Assembly (NCBI GenBank): GCA_014529385.2
Contig: CM043948.1
Span: 21,511,951 to 21,575,950, forward strand
From: Adiantum capillus-veneris
Lineage: Eukaryota; Streptophyta; Polypodiopsida; Polypodiales; Pteridaceae
DNA length: 64,000 bases
Reading direction: 5' to 3'
Position 1 is the stretch's first letter. The number at the start of each line of letters is the position of its first letter. The translations under genes were made by a program, and so were the position numbers. Positions 33,021 through 43,248 of this stretch are shown here, piece after piece. The notes under the pieces were generated by a model, which saw only the letters and a list, made by a program, of their open reading frames with translations, was not told where the DNA came from and did not search any database.

Positions 33021-34691
33021 TTATCTTTTTCTCTTGATGATGTCAATGATCTCCTCATGGAATTCACGCTTTGCAATGCCAAGAACTTCTCCCAGAGTAA
33101 ACTCAATCTTGCTATTCAAGATCCTTTCCTCCAAGACTTTCTTTAAATCTGTAGCAACCTCAATATCAGATTGTAGTTTATAAGTTGGGCCTTTTGTCTT
33201 ACCTTTCATTGGCTCTTTCTTCTTTCCTTTTGTAGACTCCTCCATGAGTACTTCAGGTGGAGATGCTCCTTGTGTTGAGGGTGTTTGAAAAGGCATTGAG
33301 TCGCTTCTTCTCCCACTTCTAGAAGCTCTTTTTGATGGTCCTTCATCAGTATTCTCACGTCTGCGCTTCTCTTCTACAATTGCCTCATTTTGTTGGCATT
33401 TTGTAATGTAGGCATGCATTGACAATGAGTCCACTGGATCATTCCATCCTGTTTCTAGACGTATGCAATCACCTGCTTCATGTAGAATCTCTTTTGTAAG
33501 CTTTCCCTTTGTAGCTAATTGCATGACATTTGGCCAAATTTGACCATGATGGTCACTCACCTCTTCATCACAAAAATGTTCAATTTTTACTCCATAAGTA
33601 GCTGCCTCAACTGAAGAGGTGGCATGCTTGGTTGCCATATCTTCAACTAAGGTTTGCATTCCCCCCTTCCCAAAGTTAGTTCTCAAGGGTAGACCTGTCT
33701 CTCTTAAGTGGATTTTACCATCCTTAAAAAAGACAACATCTTTTGACAAAGAATCACTAAAATCATCACAATCCCTTCTTACATGGTCTGTACTATCACA
33801 CCAAATACATCTATTAACAAACCCTTCTTTGGGCTGTTGTCTTTGCCTAGGAAGTGGCCCTGATGGTTGGCCTTTTTCTTCAAGCTTTGCAAACTTCACC
33901 TTCAAGTCACGCATTCCCTTCACAAGCTCATCTAGCATGGACTCATCAAACTTAGGAGCGATAAAAGTAGGCTTTACCATTTTGTCAGAAGTTGAGGTGG
34001 AAGGACTTGTAGTGTTTACTACCATCTTGTCCCTTCTTCTTTGTCGTTTGGCAAGCAGTGAGACAGCACCTTCAACCTCATTCCAGTCGGTCTTTAGTCC
34101 TTGCTCAGCATCTTTATCTTCAAGAAGAAGCTCCAAATTTTCTTGAAACTCTTTACCTGCAGCTTGTAAGAAAAGATCTGTCTTCTCTGCATCTAGTGTG
34201 GCCCTTTCTGTCCTAGTGAGTTGTGCATAGCGCCGCTCAAATTCCCTAAGTAGCTCTATTATTGATAGTCCTTGCTTTGGCTTGACTACCCATTCTAAGA
34301 ATGTCCTTTTGGTCACTCTCTCAGAGTCCTCCATGAAATATTCCTCCTTTAAAGCTACTTTGAGTTCTTTCCAATTTCTCCCATGCCCATCTTTAATTGC
34401 CCTAACATGCTCCCTACTTTCTGGAGCAACAACTAGCTCAAAGCTTTGAATCATCTCACCTTCTGACACGCGATGCAGCTCCATCTCCTTCACATACTCG
34501 CGTAAGTACTTGGTTACATCTTTGCCATTGAACTGATCCATTCTGTTGACGACCGCTTGTATGGCCTTCGTTGCTGAAATCTCCCTTCTTTCAGTAGCAT
34601 GTTGTTGTTGCATGAACATTGCAAATGCTTGAAACATTTGCATTGTTGTTGGGTCAAAATGCATACCCTGTTGCTCAACATGATCACCCAT
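33021..34691 (-). CDS. gag: Ty3/gypsy gag (capsid/nucleocapsid precursor)
   Basis: I choose the ATG at 34691 (MGDHVEQQGMHFDPTTMQMF). The longer frame to 34703 would need a TTG. The protein is about 556 residues. A helical capsid region at about 60-240 reads NGKDVTKYLREYVKEMELHR and FLEWVVKPKQGLSIIELLRE. A nucleocapsid knuckle of CX2CX4HX4C type (CIWCDSTDHVRRDC) lies near residues 293-306. A Lys/Arg-rich C-terminus ends IDIIKRKR followed by TAA. It would assemble the particle that packages element RNA. There are no internal breaks. The ATG lies about 54 bases downstream of the LTR, just past the primer site. Confidence 0.9.
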   Translation of the reverse strand: MGDHVEQQGMHFDPTTMQMFQAFAMFMQQQHATERREISATKAIQAVVNRMDQFNGKDVTKYLREYVKEMELHRVSEGEMIQSFELVVAPESREHVRAIKDGHGRNWKELKVALKEEYFMEDSERVTKRTFLEWVVKPKQGLSIIELLREFERRYAQLTRTERATLDAEKTDLFLQAAGKEFQENLELLLEDKDAEQGLKTDWNEVEGAVSLLAKRQRRRDKMVVNTTSPSTSTSDKMVKPTFIAPKFDESMLDELVKGMRDLKVKFAKLEEKGQPSGPLPRQRQQPKEGFVNRCIWCDSTDHVRRDCDDFSDSLSKDVVFFKDGKIHLRETGLPLRTNFGKGGMQTLVEDMATKHATSSVEAATYGVKIEHFCDEEVSDHHGQIWPNVMQLATKGKLTKEILHEAGDCIRLETGWNDPVDSLSMHAYITKCQQNEAIVEEKRRRENTDEGPSKRASRSGRRSDSMPFQTPSTQGASPPEVLMEESTKGKKKEPMKGKTKGPTYKLQSDIEVATDLKKVLEERILNSKIEFTLGEVLGIAKREFHEEIIDIIKRKR

Positions 34692-34720
34692 GGTTACCAA
34701 CAAACTCTCACCCTAGCAGA

Positions 34721-34738
34721 TTCACGTCAGGTTCACCA
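34721..34738 (-). promoter_or_regulatory. Primer-binding site of the minus-strand gypsy element
   Basis: On the minus strand TGGTGAACCTGACGTGAA begins with TGG six bases inside the LTR end. This is the right place and form for a tRNA primer site. I cannot match it to a particular tRNA from memory. It is not the usual plant initiator-Met site. Confidence 0.6.
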
Positions 34739-34744
34739 AAAATC

Positions 34745-36747
34745 TGTCGAGAAATTTGCGGTCTTGCCAGGAAAGCACCGGGCTTATGCCTGTAAGAGTT
34801 TGTGAGAGAACTCAACAAAAACTATATGAAGGAGTTAAACCATAGATGCCATGAAGACTAGGGTTTGGAAAGAAGTGCAATCAAAGAAGACTCACCCTTT
34901 CTCTCTTGCACTCACACACACACAAAGAAAGAACGCAAAAGAGAATGTCAAAACAATACGAAGATGAAAACATCAAGGCTATGGTCATATCGTATCATGG
35001 GTAATATGAAAGGGTTAATGGATGAGTTAATGGCATTCAATCTTGGCTGACCAAATAGGCTACGAATTGTTCTTTGGAATTGTAGTTTTGTGCTTACCAT
35101 AATATATACATTTTGTCTAGTGATTGGGATTAATTGTGTGTACAAATCCTCTTGGTTCATAGCAAGATAACTACGCTTACATCAAAAGAAAAATTATAGT
35201 CTATGAGAGGTAGTATAATGGGATTCGGTGATAGAAGTATTTCATTGAGCCTTTCAGGGCCGAAGAGAAACACTATACGTTGTTGAAAGTGTATTTTACG
35301 GCTAATCCATACGTTAATTCTAATAGATCGTACAGAGTGAAAGCGATAGAAATGATCATCATGTGGGTTATTCATCTAGGATAGTATGTGAGAAATGTAG
35401 ATATGAGAGAAGTGAAGAGATGAGAAGTTTCCCTCCCAAGCCCTATTCTTGCCCGTAGGCAATAAGGATACTGCGGGGAGAGATGTACCTGTAGCAAAGA
35501 GAACCTAGAGAGGATGAATGAATGAGAGAGATAGGTTTGGTTAAGGAGATGAGATTAGATACATATATATATATTGGATTAGAGATGAAAATGAAAACAA
35601 CAAGAAATCAAGAAAACATCAATGTAGAACACATCTTACTTGAAACCCTTCGGCACCATTATTGATGGAGAGAGAAGAAGAGTGGATAATTCCACTTTGA
35701 TTGATACGCCAAGTACAACACCTTCTTTGATTAGAGTTGATCCTCCAAGTATGGCGTACAAGAATGGCTAGTTTTCCTCTAGGAGAAAGTGTAGGCTTGG
35801 GCTTATGTTAATGGGGCTAAGTACAATTAGGCATTACTACTCACTCCCTCAAGAATTCCTCTCATCAATGGCTTGAATGCTTGAGTTACTTCCAAGGAAG
35901 AAGAGGTCCCCTTTTATAGGTGAAGGGAACCCACAAGGGTTTACACAAGAAGAGAGGAGCCAGTGTGAACAGGAATTGGAAAAGTTGGAAATGAGTTGTC
36001 CCTGCATGATGTGGGCAGACTGGGGTCCAGTATTTTGATCATATCTCCTCAACAGTAGCTCCAAATAAAAAAATAAAAATATGGGCAGAAACTTCAGCTC
36101 ATTAGCTACGATTTTTATTTTAAAATCATTCTCCAATTCGGATTGGAACCTTGTGTAAAAAATTCATCAAAATAGGGTCCATTTATGGCAGCAAAAGTCT
36201 TCATGTGGTCTCCTTAGCCTTGACTTTCATTTAATTCCCAAGGACACCTCATGCCATATGAAAGCATGACATTTCTCCTTGACAAAGTTTTGTAACCATG
36301 CTTGCAATAATGCATTAAAATAAGTGTATCTTTGAAATCATGCCACCTAGTGTCCCACTAGGATTTGATTCTCTCCTAGTAGCTATTTAAAAAGAAATAT
36401 AAGAAAAGTATAAAAAATACATAGAATATATATATATTGGAGTTTACCCTAGATATAGGATCTAGCTAGGGTGTGAGATGATAATGAAATAGTAGAAATA
36501 AAGAATCAATGCTTTTTGCCCCAAGTTAAAGAGGCGGGCGGAGCTATTGACACTTTTCCCATAGTATTTTTTGATGGTAAAGTAAAAATACATTACCCTT
36601 GAGATAAATAATAAGATCAGATAGAAAGCTTATTTTTATACTTACATATGCATATGTACATTATAGGAAATATAATTATGTATCTAAAAAGTTACAAGAT
36701 AACTCTTGTAGCATGTATTCCCACTATATACATGTCACAGCACGACA
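34745..36747 (-). mobile_element. Shared LTR: 5' LTR of the full element and 3' LTR of the partial copy (2003 bp)
   Basis: It is identical in layout to 26702-28700, with about eleven substitutions and a 4-bp insertion (GGGC near 36536). A primer site lies on its left and a polypurine tract on its right, so on the minus strand it ends one element and begins the next. TATA box at 35910-35919. Confidence 0.92.
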
Positions 36748-38669
36748 TCCACCCCCTCTAAACCTGCACATCCTCCGGTATGTGCCAAATTATTTCTTTG
36801 TAAGATCATCCCTCTTGTACATCTTCCTTGCTTTCAGCTTCATTGGATGATTCCAGAGCTTCATTTTCACTTTGATCTTCACCTGTGTTTTGCTCTTCTT
36901 CCTCATCAGCATTTTCTGGATCATTGTCTCCTCTTCTCTTAAACATTTTGATCCTTTTTCCTGCAATGGGAATCTTTACTTCTGTGCCATCTAGTTCAGA
37001 CAAGGTGTAAGTAGCATTTTCATGCACATGCTTTACAACATATGGTCCAAACCATCTTTTTGAAAACTTACGCATGACTGTGTGTTGGTTATCAAGGCTA
37101 CTATCATACACTAAAACCCAGTCACCTTTGTCAATTGCTTTGCTCCTGAGCCGATGTCGCTTATCAAAGTAGTCCTTGTTTTTCGATCTTGCATTTTTGA
37201 GTCGTTCTTTTGCAGCCTCAATGTCTCCAGGTCTTCTCTCTAGTTGCCTTATGCGCAATGCAAGGAGATCTTCCCTACTAAGCCCCTCTTGCCAAGGTAG
37301 TACATTCCATGTGGGAATTGTATCCTCAATCGGCATCACTGGCTTTTGACCATGCATTAGCTCCACAGGCATGTAGCCAGTTACTAAGCTATGTGTTGTA
37401 CGATCAGCCCATAAAGCGTATGGTAACAGTTTTGGCCACTCACCAACTCTTCCTTCGCAAGACTTGGCCAAAGCTTTGATGATAGGAGGGTGCCCTCTTT
37501 CACTCTTTCCATTGCCTTCAGGGTTGTAAGCTGTAGTAACAGAAAGCTTGATCCCTAATCTAGAAAAGAACTCCCTTGCTTCTTCGGCATCCAGTTCACC
37601 TCTGTCTGCAGTGATCTTTCCGACACAACCATAACGGCAAATCACCTCATCAAGAAGGAATTTGCACACAGCTTCTGTGGTTTTAGCTCTTTATGCTCTT
37701 CCTTCAACATGATTAGTTAGGTCCTCTCGTGCAAGAACCAAGTACCTCATCTGCCAGAGTCCTAAAGGCATTGTGACTAGATCCACAACCCATTTATAAT
37801 GCATGGCTAGTGGGTATGTAGGGTGCAATCCATCACGATGTCAGACATTTGAATACATTTGACAAGTTACACATGACTCTACAAATTGAGATACATCTTT
37901 ATACATACCCTTCCACCAGTATTTTTCTTTCAATTTGGAGAAGGTTGCCCACACACCCCTGTGTCCAGCCCATAAACTCTCATGAAACTCTTGCATGAGC
38001 TTTACTTGAGTCTCTTTTTTACATATAACCCTTTGTGGTGTAGCACCCTTTTGTTTAGGATGCTTCCACAAGTAACCATCCCTCAAAAAGTAACCATATG
38101 CTTTCCTGCGTATCCTCTTGAATTCATGTTCAGACCAATCATCCTGTTTTGTTAGAGTACTCAAGTAGCTTCCAATAAGAAGCCAATCACCTTCTTAAAG
38201 ATCTTTCAAGAACAATTCAAGTGGATTAGTCATGTGGACATTGTTACTTTTGACATGAGAGATGGAATAGAACTTTGTGCCCACATCATCTCCCTCATCA
38301 ATCATATGTGACTCATCTTCATACCTTGCCCTTGATAGCATATCTGCCACTGTATTGACTTTACCTGCAATGTGCTTAAACTCAGGATTTAAGGAATTAA
38401 TGTAGGCAATCCACCGCAACATAGCAATGTCTGGTGTTGAGCAGCTTGTAATCATCCCAAGAAGTGGTAGACAATCTGTTTCTACAACCACACATGCACC
38501 AATTAGGTACTCTTTTCCACTTTTCAAGGCTGTAACCATACCCCATAACTCTCTCTTTATCTGTGGATAGTTTCTTTGGCGAGCACTTAGTACCTTTGCT
38601 CCAAATCTTACCACATACCTGTGTCCTTCTTTGTCATCTTGCCCTATTGCCCATCCAATCCCTGTAGGA
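36748..38669 (-). pseudogene. Truncated tandem copy: pol 3' part only
   Basis: It aligns base for base with 28701-30648 of the full element and then stops abruptly at 38669, where unrelated sequence begins. It contains the end of RNase H, the integrase and the acidic C-terminal tail. It lacks gag, protease, reverse transcriptase and its own 5' LTR. It has stops not present in the full copy: TAA near 38193, TGA near 37840 (CGA in the full copy) and TAA near 37691. It retains the Tyr codon lost to TAG in the full copy, so the integrase-to-tail frame 37669-36806 is continuous here. Confidence 0.92.
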
Positions 38670-39320
38670 CGGTGACAATATCTATGTTTCCATCTTGTTC
38701 TTGTGAGGAATTTACTCTTAGGTCATGTGAAGTGGAGTGTTACCCCCTTGTAAACATATTTATAGTGTCCTTCTCCATCACATATGACTTGACTTGGAAA
38801 TCTATAAACTAATCCGTTTGGATGCTTTGACAAAAGACGAGCTCCACACTACACCCTCAAGAGTTTGATAACCTAGATAATACTAGTAGTGGTGCTTTGG
38901 TGACTTGGCCATCTTTTTGTACTTCAAATCTCCTCTTTTTCCAACGTCAAATTCTCACTAATATGATCAAAACACTGCAATGTAGTACCAATTTGGGTGC
39001 CTTGACCAATGTCTATCTTTTTATACTTAAGATCTCCTTTTTTCCCCCTTAGATTCTAGACTAGTCAAATTAAAATATCAGTGTTTACAATGAAAATATG
39101 TGTTTAAAGGCAACGCTTTAATATCCTAATGAGTAGAAAATTTTATTGCAATGTTACAATAGCTTTTATGCTCAAAGGTAATGACATCAAAATTTTAACA
39201 AAAGACTCTTTAAACGTATTTTTTACTCAAAATATGATCAATAATTTCCTATCACTACAGAATAAGTTGTGTATGGATTTTTATCCTTCACTCGCTAGCT
39301 CATGGGATTTAGCTCAAAAA
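38670..39320. other. No gene recognised
   Basis: AT-rich sequence with a loosely repeated phrase (GGTGACTTGGCCATCTTTTT... and CTTGACCAATGTCTATCTTTTT...). Nothing else is supported. Confidence 0.4.
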
Positions 39321-39752
39321 CATTAGGTGAAATTTGGACTCACAAAGGGGCCCTTTAAGGAGTTTGACTTTACCTCTCTCTACCAAAACGGACGCATGGA
39401 TAAATTTTTGCAAACAAACTCCAAAGTTGGCAGAGGTTTGACAGTTAAAATGTTCTCTTCTAGCTCTATCTATACTGATATATAGCACGCCATGAGATTC
39501 TTCATATTTTAAAAGATTCTTTTTTTGATTCACCTATGATGTGACAACTCTGTCGAAATCTAAGCGAACTTCTAAAATATGAGGAATCTCATGGCGCGCT
39601 ATATATAAGTAGATAGAGCACATTCTAACTCTCAAACATCCACCAACTTTGGAGTTTCTTTGCAAAAATTTATCCATGCACCTGTTTTGGTAGAAAGAGG
39701 TAAAGTCAAACTCCTTAAAGGGCCCCTTTGTGAGTCCAAATTTCACCTAATG
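39321..39752. mobile_element. Foldback MITE, 432 bp, arms of about 190 bp
   Basis: It begins CATTAGGTGAAATTTGGACT and ends with the exact inverse. The two halves are near-perfect reverse complements around a loop at about 39510-39565 (for example CACAAAGGGGCCCTTTAAGG and CCTTAAAGGGCCCCTTTGTG). The two adjacent minus-strand frames both start with nearly the same residues because of this symmetry and are not genes. A transcript would fold into one long hairpin. No transposase. Confidence 0.92.
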
Positions 39753-40369
39753 ATGACAACCCCCTGATAAAGGCATTGTTTTCTACCATTTTTTGTCACA
39801 AAATTTTGTTGGGATGGACTCATTGGCACAAACACCATTTATGCAAGGATCTTCCAACTTAATTGCTTCAGTAGGTGTTCAAAAAAAGGTTTTGGGTGTT
39901 ATCATCATCCCCACCAATCACTCATTTGAATCATGAGCTAGATCACTCTTACACTATAAGGTTGCATACCTCCATTGATATGTTTTTGAATTGATCCAAG
40001 ATAGTAGGTCCACTTTAGTTTTCTACTAGAGAATCATATTTTTCTATAGACGTTTTAGCAAAATCTTTGTAGGAGTGATCTTTTACATTTATTTACAATC
40101 GCAACCACTTGCTACAAAGAGGTACAAAAGAAGAGAGCTTGAGCACTATCAAGTGTGTCTATATATATATCAAGAGAGCACACAACATTGAGATGGAGGC
40201 TAAAAATCTTGTCTTCATCTTCCGTAGTCAAAATGATAAGATATACCTGCCAAACATAAGTAGGAAATAGAACAATATGAAGAATTACTAGTGGCTTATA
40301 GGAGGATAGGGACCATCACCCTTAGTAGGTAAACCTTGTCAATGAAGTAGGCAAGAATTCATCCACAAG
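39753..40369. other. No gene recognised
   Basis: Nothing can be assigned between the foldback element and the copia remnant. Confidence 0.4.
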
Positions 40370-40700
40370 TACCATGTGATTTAAGATTTCTTGAAACCCT
40401 CCTTCAAGCTCAATGCCATCCCATCTCTTTTTAGTCCTAGCATCACTCAAAAGCATTGCAGCATCTCTACTCCCAAGGCCTTCTCGTGAAGACATCTAGA
40501 GTCTTCTCATCTATTATAGTGTATTATGGTTGATGTCACTAGCTAAGACATTCTAAATGAAATCCGTATCATTTGCAACCATTTTATCTTACATCCCATA
40601 ATTCAAGCTTCCATGTATTTAACCTTTTTTATGTGATAAATCAATTGTGGATTTTGTCCTGGTGCTCCATGTGATGCCCACACTCAAAAGTGAGAGCATA
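40370..40700 (-). pseudogene. Ty1/copia pol 3' remnant, copy 1
   Basis: The minus strand reads, with frame breaks, NVLASDINHNTL and KALGVEMLQCF, the end of a copia RNase H (usual wording ...DIFTKALG...). It is followed by a short charged tail. It parallels the better copy at 41575-41900. Confidence 0.45.
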
Positions 40701-41574
40701 ACATTACTAGAAAATTGCTCACTCAAGGAGTTCACCTAGAATAAATGTACTTATAACATGAAACCAACTTAAGAATATGTCTACTTTAGTTCATAGGCCA
40801 TTGCCAAGCTTTCCATGATTGGTTCTTCCCGCTTAACAAGTAGTGGGGCAAAATTTGGCCAGGGTCAAGATGGGAGATGGTCATGAAGAACATACGGAGC
40901 CCTCAATGGCCACATGGGATGAAAGTTTTATTATGGAATGTACTTTGGGAATCCATGCTGAGTGGAGTGAAGTTTCTTGCAAGGGGAATTGGTATACATA
41001 GACACTCACAATGCAAAACAACTTGTGGAGACCTCCCTCACCTTTTCAAGGAGTGGCCATTTGTGGCCTTCCAGGGAAGATCTGCAAATGGGTGTAGAAG
41101 ACCTGGAAAATAGGATTCTTCAAGATCAATATCTCCATGGGAGGGAAGGCGTTCAAGAGCCAAGCACTGCTCATCGCTACTCAAGTTGTGTGATGTTTTT
41201 GCTTCAAACACATTTAGAAGGCAAGGAGCTGTCAGATCTTTGAGTTCAACTCTAAGAAAATAGCTAAGTTCATGGAGATAGTCCAAGATAGTAGGGCTAA
41301 GATCATTTCCATTGGAAAACAAAGGAGCTCTAAGGAGTGGAATAGGACCATGGATGCCGCAATGTCGGACCTACATGGGTGAAAGGGTGGCCTCTTTCAT
41401 TATCATTGGGTGGCTCCTCCCTCAGCCAGTGTACCTATGATCCTTTGAAGATGTCATGGCTCATCATGAGCATGCCAAGAATTTGTAAATTTTTTGCCTT
41501 ATCACTATAAACTACTCACCATTGTGAGTTTTTCTCCCCAATAAATAAATAAATAAAATTACTTTCATAAATTA
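40701..41574. other. Unassigned; short frames only
   Basis: It lies between the two copia remnants. Plus-strand frames of 78-88 codons near 40877-41243 overlap each other, show no motif and have matching openings on the minus strand. No call is made. Confidence 0.35.
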
Positions 41575-41900
41575 TAGGCAAGAAGTCACCTAGGAATACC
41601 ATGTGTTGAGCTTTCTCAAACTTTCCATCAAGCTCAATGCCATCTCATCATCACTCAAAATTGTTGCAATGTCTCTATTCCCAAGGCCTTTATGAAGACA
41701 TCTACTGTTCTAAGGTTGATGTCACTAGCTAAGACATTGTAAATGGAATTTATCTTTTGAATCTATATCCATGTTTCTACAACTAGCAGTTTGCAACCAT
41801 GCTACATCACATGCTACAACTAGAGCACCCATGTGCCTAGCCTTTTGCATGTGATAAAGTGATTGTGGGTTTCTTTGTGGTGCTCCAAGTGATATTATTA
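41575..41900 (-). pseudogene. Ty1/copia pol 3' remnant, copy 2
   Basis: Minus strand: KKPTITLSHAK, LVVACDVAWLQ, then NVLASDINLRT and VDVFIKALGIETLQQF. This is the order of the last RNase H motifs of Ty1/copia pol. Frames change at least twice. Two neighbouring copies of the same 3' part suggest a local duplication or two insertions. Confidence 0.55.
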
Positions 41901-41984
41901 GGAAGGAAATGGGGTATAGGGGGGCCTCTTGATTTGCCATGGGAATAAATATGAGATTAAGGAATGAGAAATCGGGAGACCACC
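41897..41984. mobile_element. Remnant of MITE left end (family of 11183)
   Basis: ATTAGGAAGGAAATGGGGTA, then GGGGGGCCTCTTGATTTGCCATGG, matches the first 50 bp of the MITE copies at 11183 and 13866. It then departs and is followed by another MITE. Confidence 0.6.
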
Positions 41985-42273
41985 GGGTGAAAGCATGTTA
42001 ACCTGTCGTGCTTTTTGTGCTACTTAGCAGTTTCAAGTTAGCACATCTTAAACAAGTTGGGCGTCCGATAAATTTTTTACAAATAATATCAAACTTTGTC
42101 GGAGGTTGTACATTTGGATTCCTTGTTTCAAGTGCTTTCTATTGATATATCATATGTCATAGATCTTGGAGATGTAGCTCAAGTTATTGTACTAGTTAGC
42201 ATATGTCAAAATTGTGCTAGTTAGCATTGTCCGGGACATGAAAAAGCATGATAGGTTAACATGCTTTCACCCC
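41985..42273. mobile_element. Second MITE family, 289 bp
   Basis: Terminal inverted repeats GGGTGAAAGCATGTTAACCT and AGGTTAACATGCTTTCACCC are perfect over 20 bp and extend, imperfectly, to over 35 bp. The interior is non-coding. ACC flanks both sides and may be a 3-bp target duplication, but this is too short to be sure. Confidence 0.85.
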
Positions 42274-42524
42274 ACCATGTGGACTAAAATGGTGGGCGTA
42301 GAAAGTCATAAAAGTGAGAAGTCAAACTTATAGGCCTAGAGCTGGAGTGGTCTTTTATTTATTAATGAGATGAGAGAATAAGAAAATTTGAACCTTTTCC
42401 ATAAAGCTCGAGTAAAAAACCACTCTTTTTCTCTCGAAAGGTTATTGACTCCCCCGTCCCTCCCAAAAAGGGGGTCTTCCAAAAAATGTGTTGACATTCT
42501 CTCTCCTCTTTACTCTCTCTTAGT

Positions 42525-42836
42525 TTTTGATATATGGCACGCCACGAGATTCCTCATATTTTGAAAGATTCTATTTTTTATTCTCTTGTGATGTGACAAC
42601 TTCGTTTAGAATCTAGAGAATCAAAAATAGAATCTTTCAAAATATGAGGATTAATCTCATGGCATGCTATATATCAATAGAAAGAGCTTGAAGTGTAGAT
42701 TCTAACTGCCAAATCTCCGCCAAGTTTTGAGTTGATTTGCAAAAATTTTACCACACGCCCGTTTTGGACATGAGAGAGGACGTCAAACTCCTTATAAGGC
42801 CCCGTTGTGAGTCAAATTTTCCCTAATGTGTCGCCA
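42525..42836. mobile_element. Foldback MITE remnant related to 39321
   Basis: It shares GGCACGCCACGAGATTCCTC, GTGATGTGACAACT and the right arm ending CCCTAATG with the 39321-39752 element. The left arm is truncated or diverged beyond about 42525. Confidence 0.75.
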
Positions 42837-43248
42837 TGATTCTAATGACTACTTGCAAGAAAAAAATAGACATCGTTTCATATACTTACAGCCATAAATA
42901 GCTTGTAGATGTGCAAGGAGGTTCACTCCGTTCCACAAGGAATGCTTGGCATTGTGACGTAGCTCTCATTGAGCCTAGCCTGATAGTGCAATCGGATCTC
43001 CAATGTGATGAACAAGCGGGAAGTAGCGTCAGGATGCAGCTTGTGCTCTCTCTCTCTCTTCCTTTCTCACACACAGTCGACGGCAGCTAAAATTTAGATT
43101 ATGAATAGAGTTCTCTTTACAAAATGACCTAGATACCTTATATACTAAGACTACCATAGGTTAAACCTAACATAGAGTTCAAGGGGTAAAATGGCTTTGT
43201 ATATACAGTATACAAAGATTTCTCAAAGATTCCTCCGTAGCTCCGTAG
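42837..43248. other. No gene recognised
   Basis: Includes a short (CT)n near 43052. It abuts the left LTR of the next element. AAAGATTCC-type repeats begin near 43213. Confidence 0.4.

Noticed and set aside
29163-34146. Plus-strand open frames over the minus-strand gypsy element (for example 33619-34146, 175 codons)
   Set aside because: They are antisense to intact gag and pol with strong domain evidence and have no domains of their own.
39309-39746. Two similar minus-strand frames as a duplicated gene
   Set aside because: They are the two arms of the foldback MITE. The similarity reflects the inverted symmetry.
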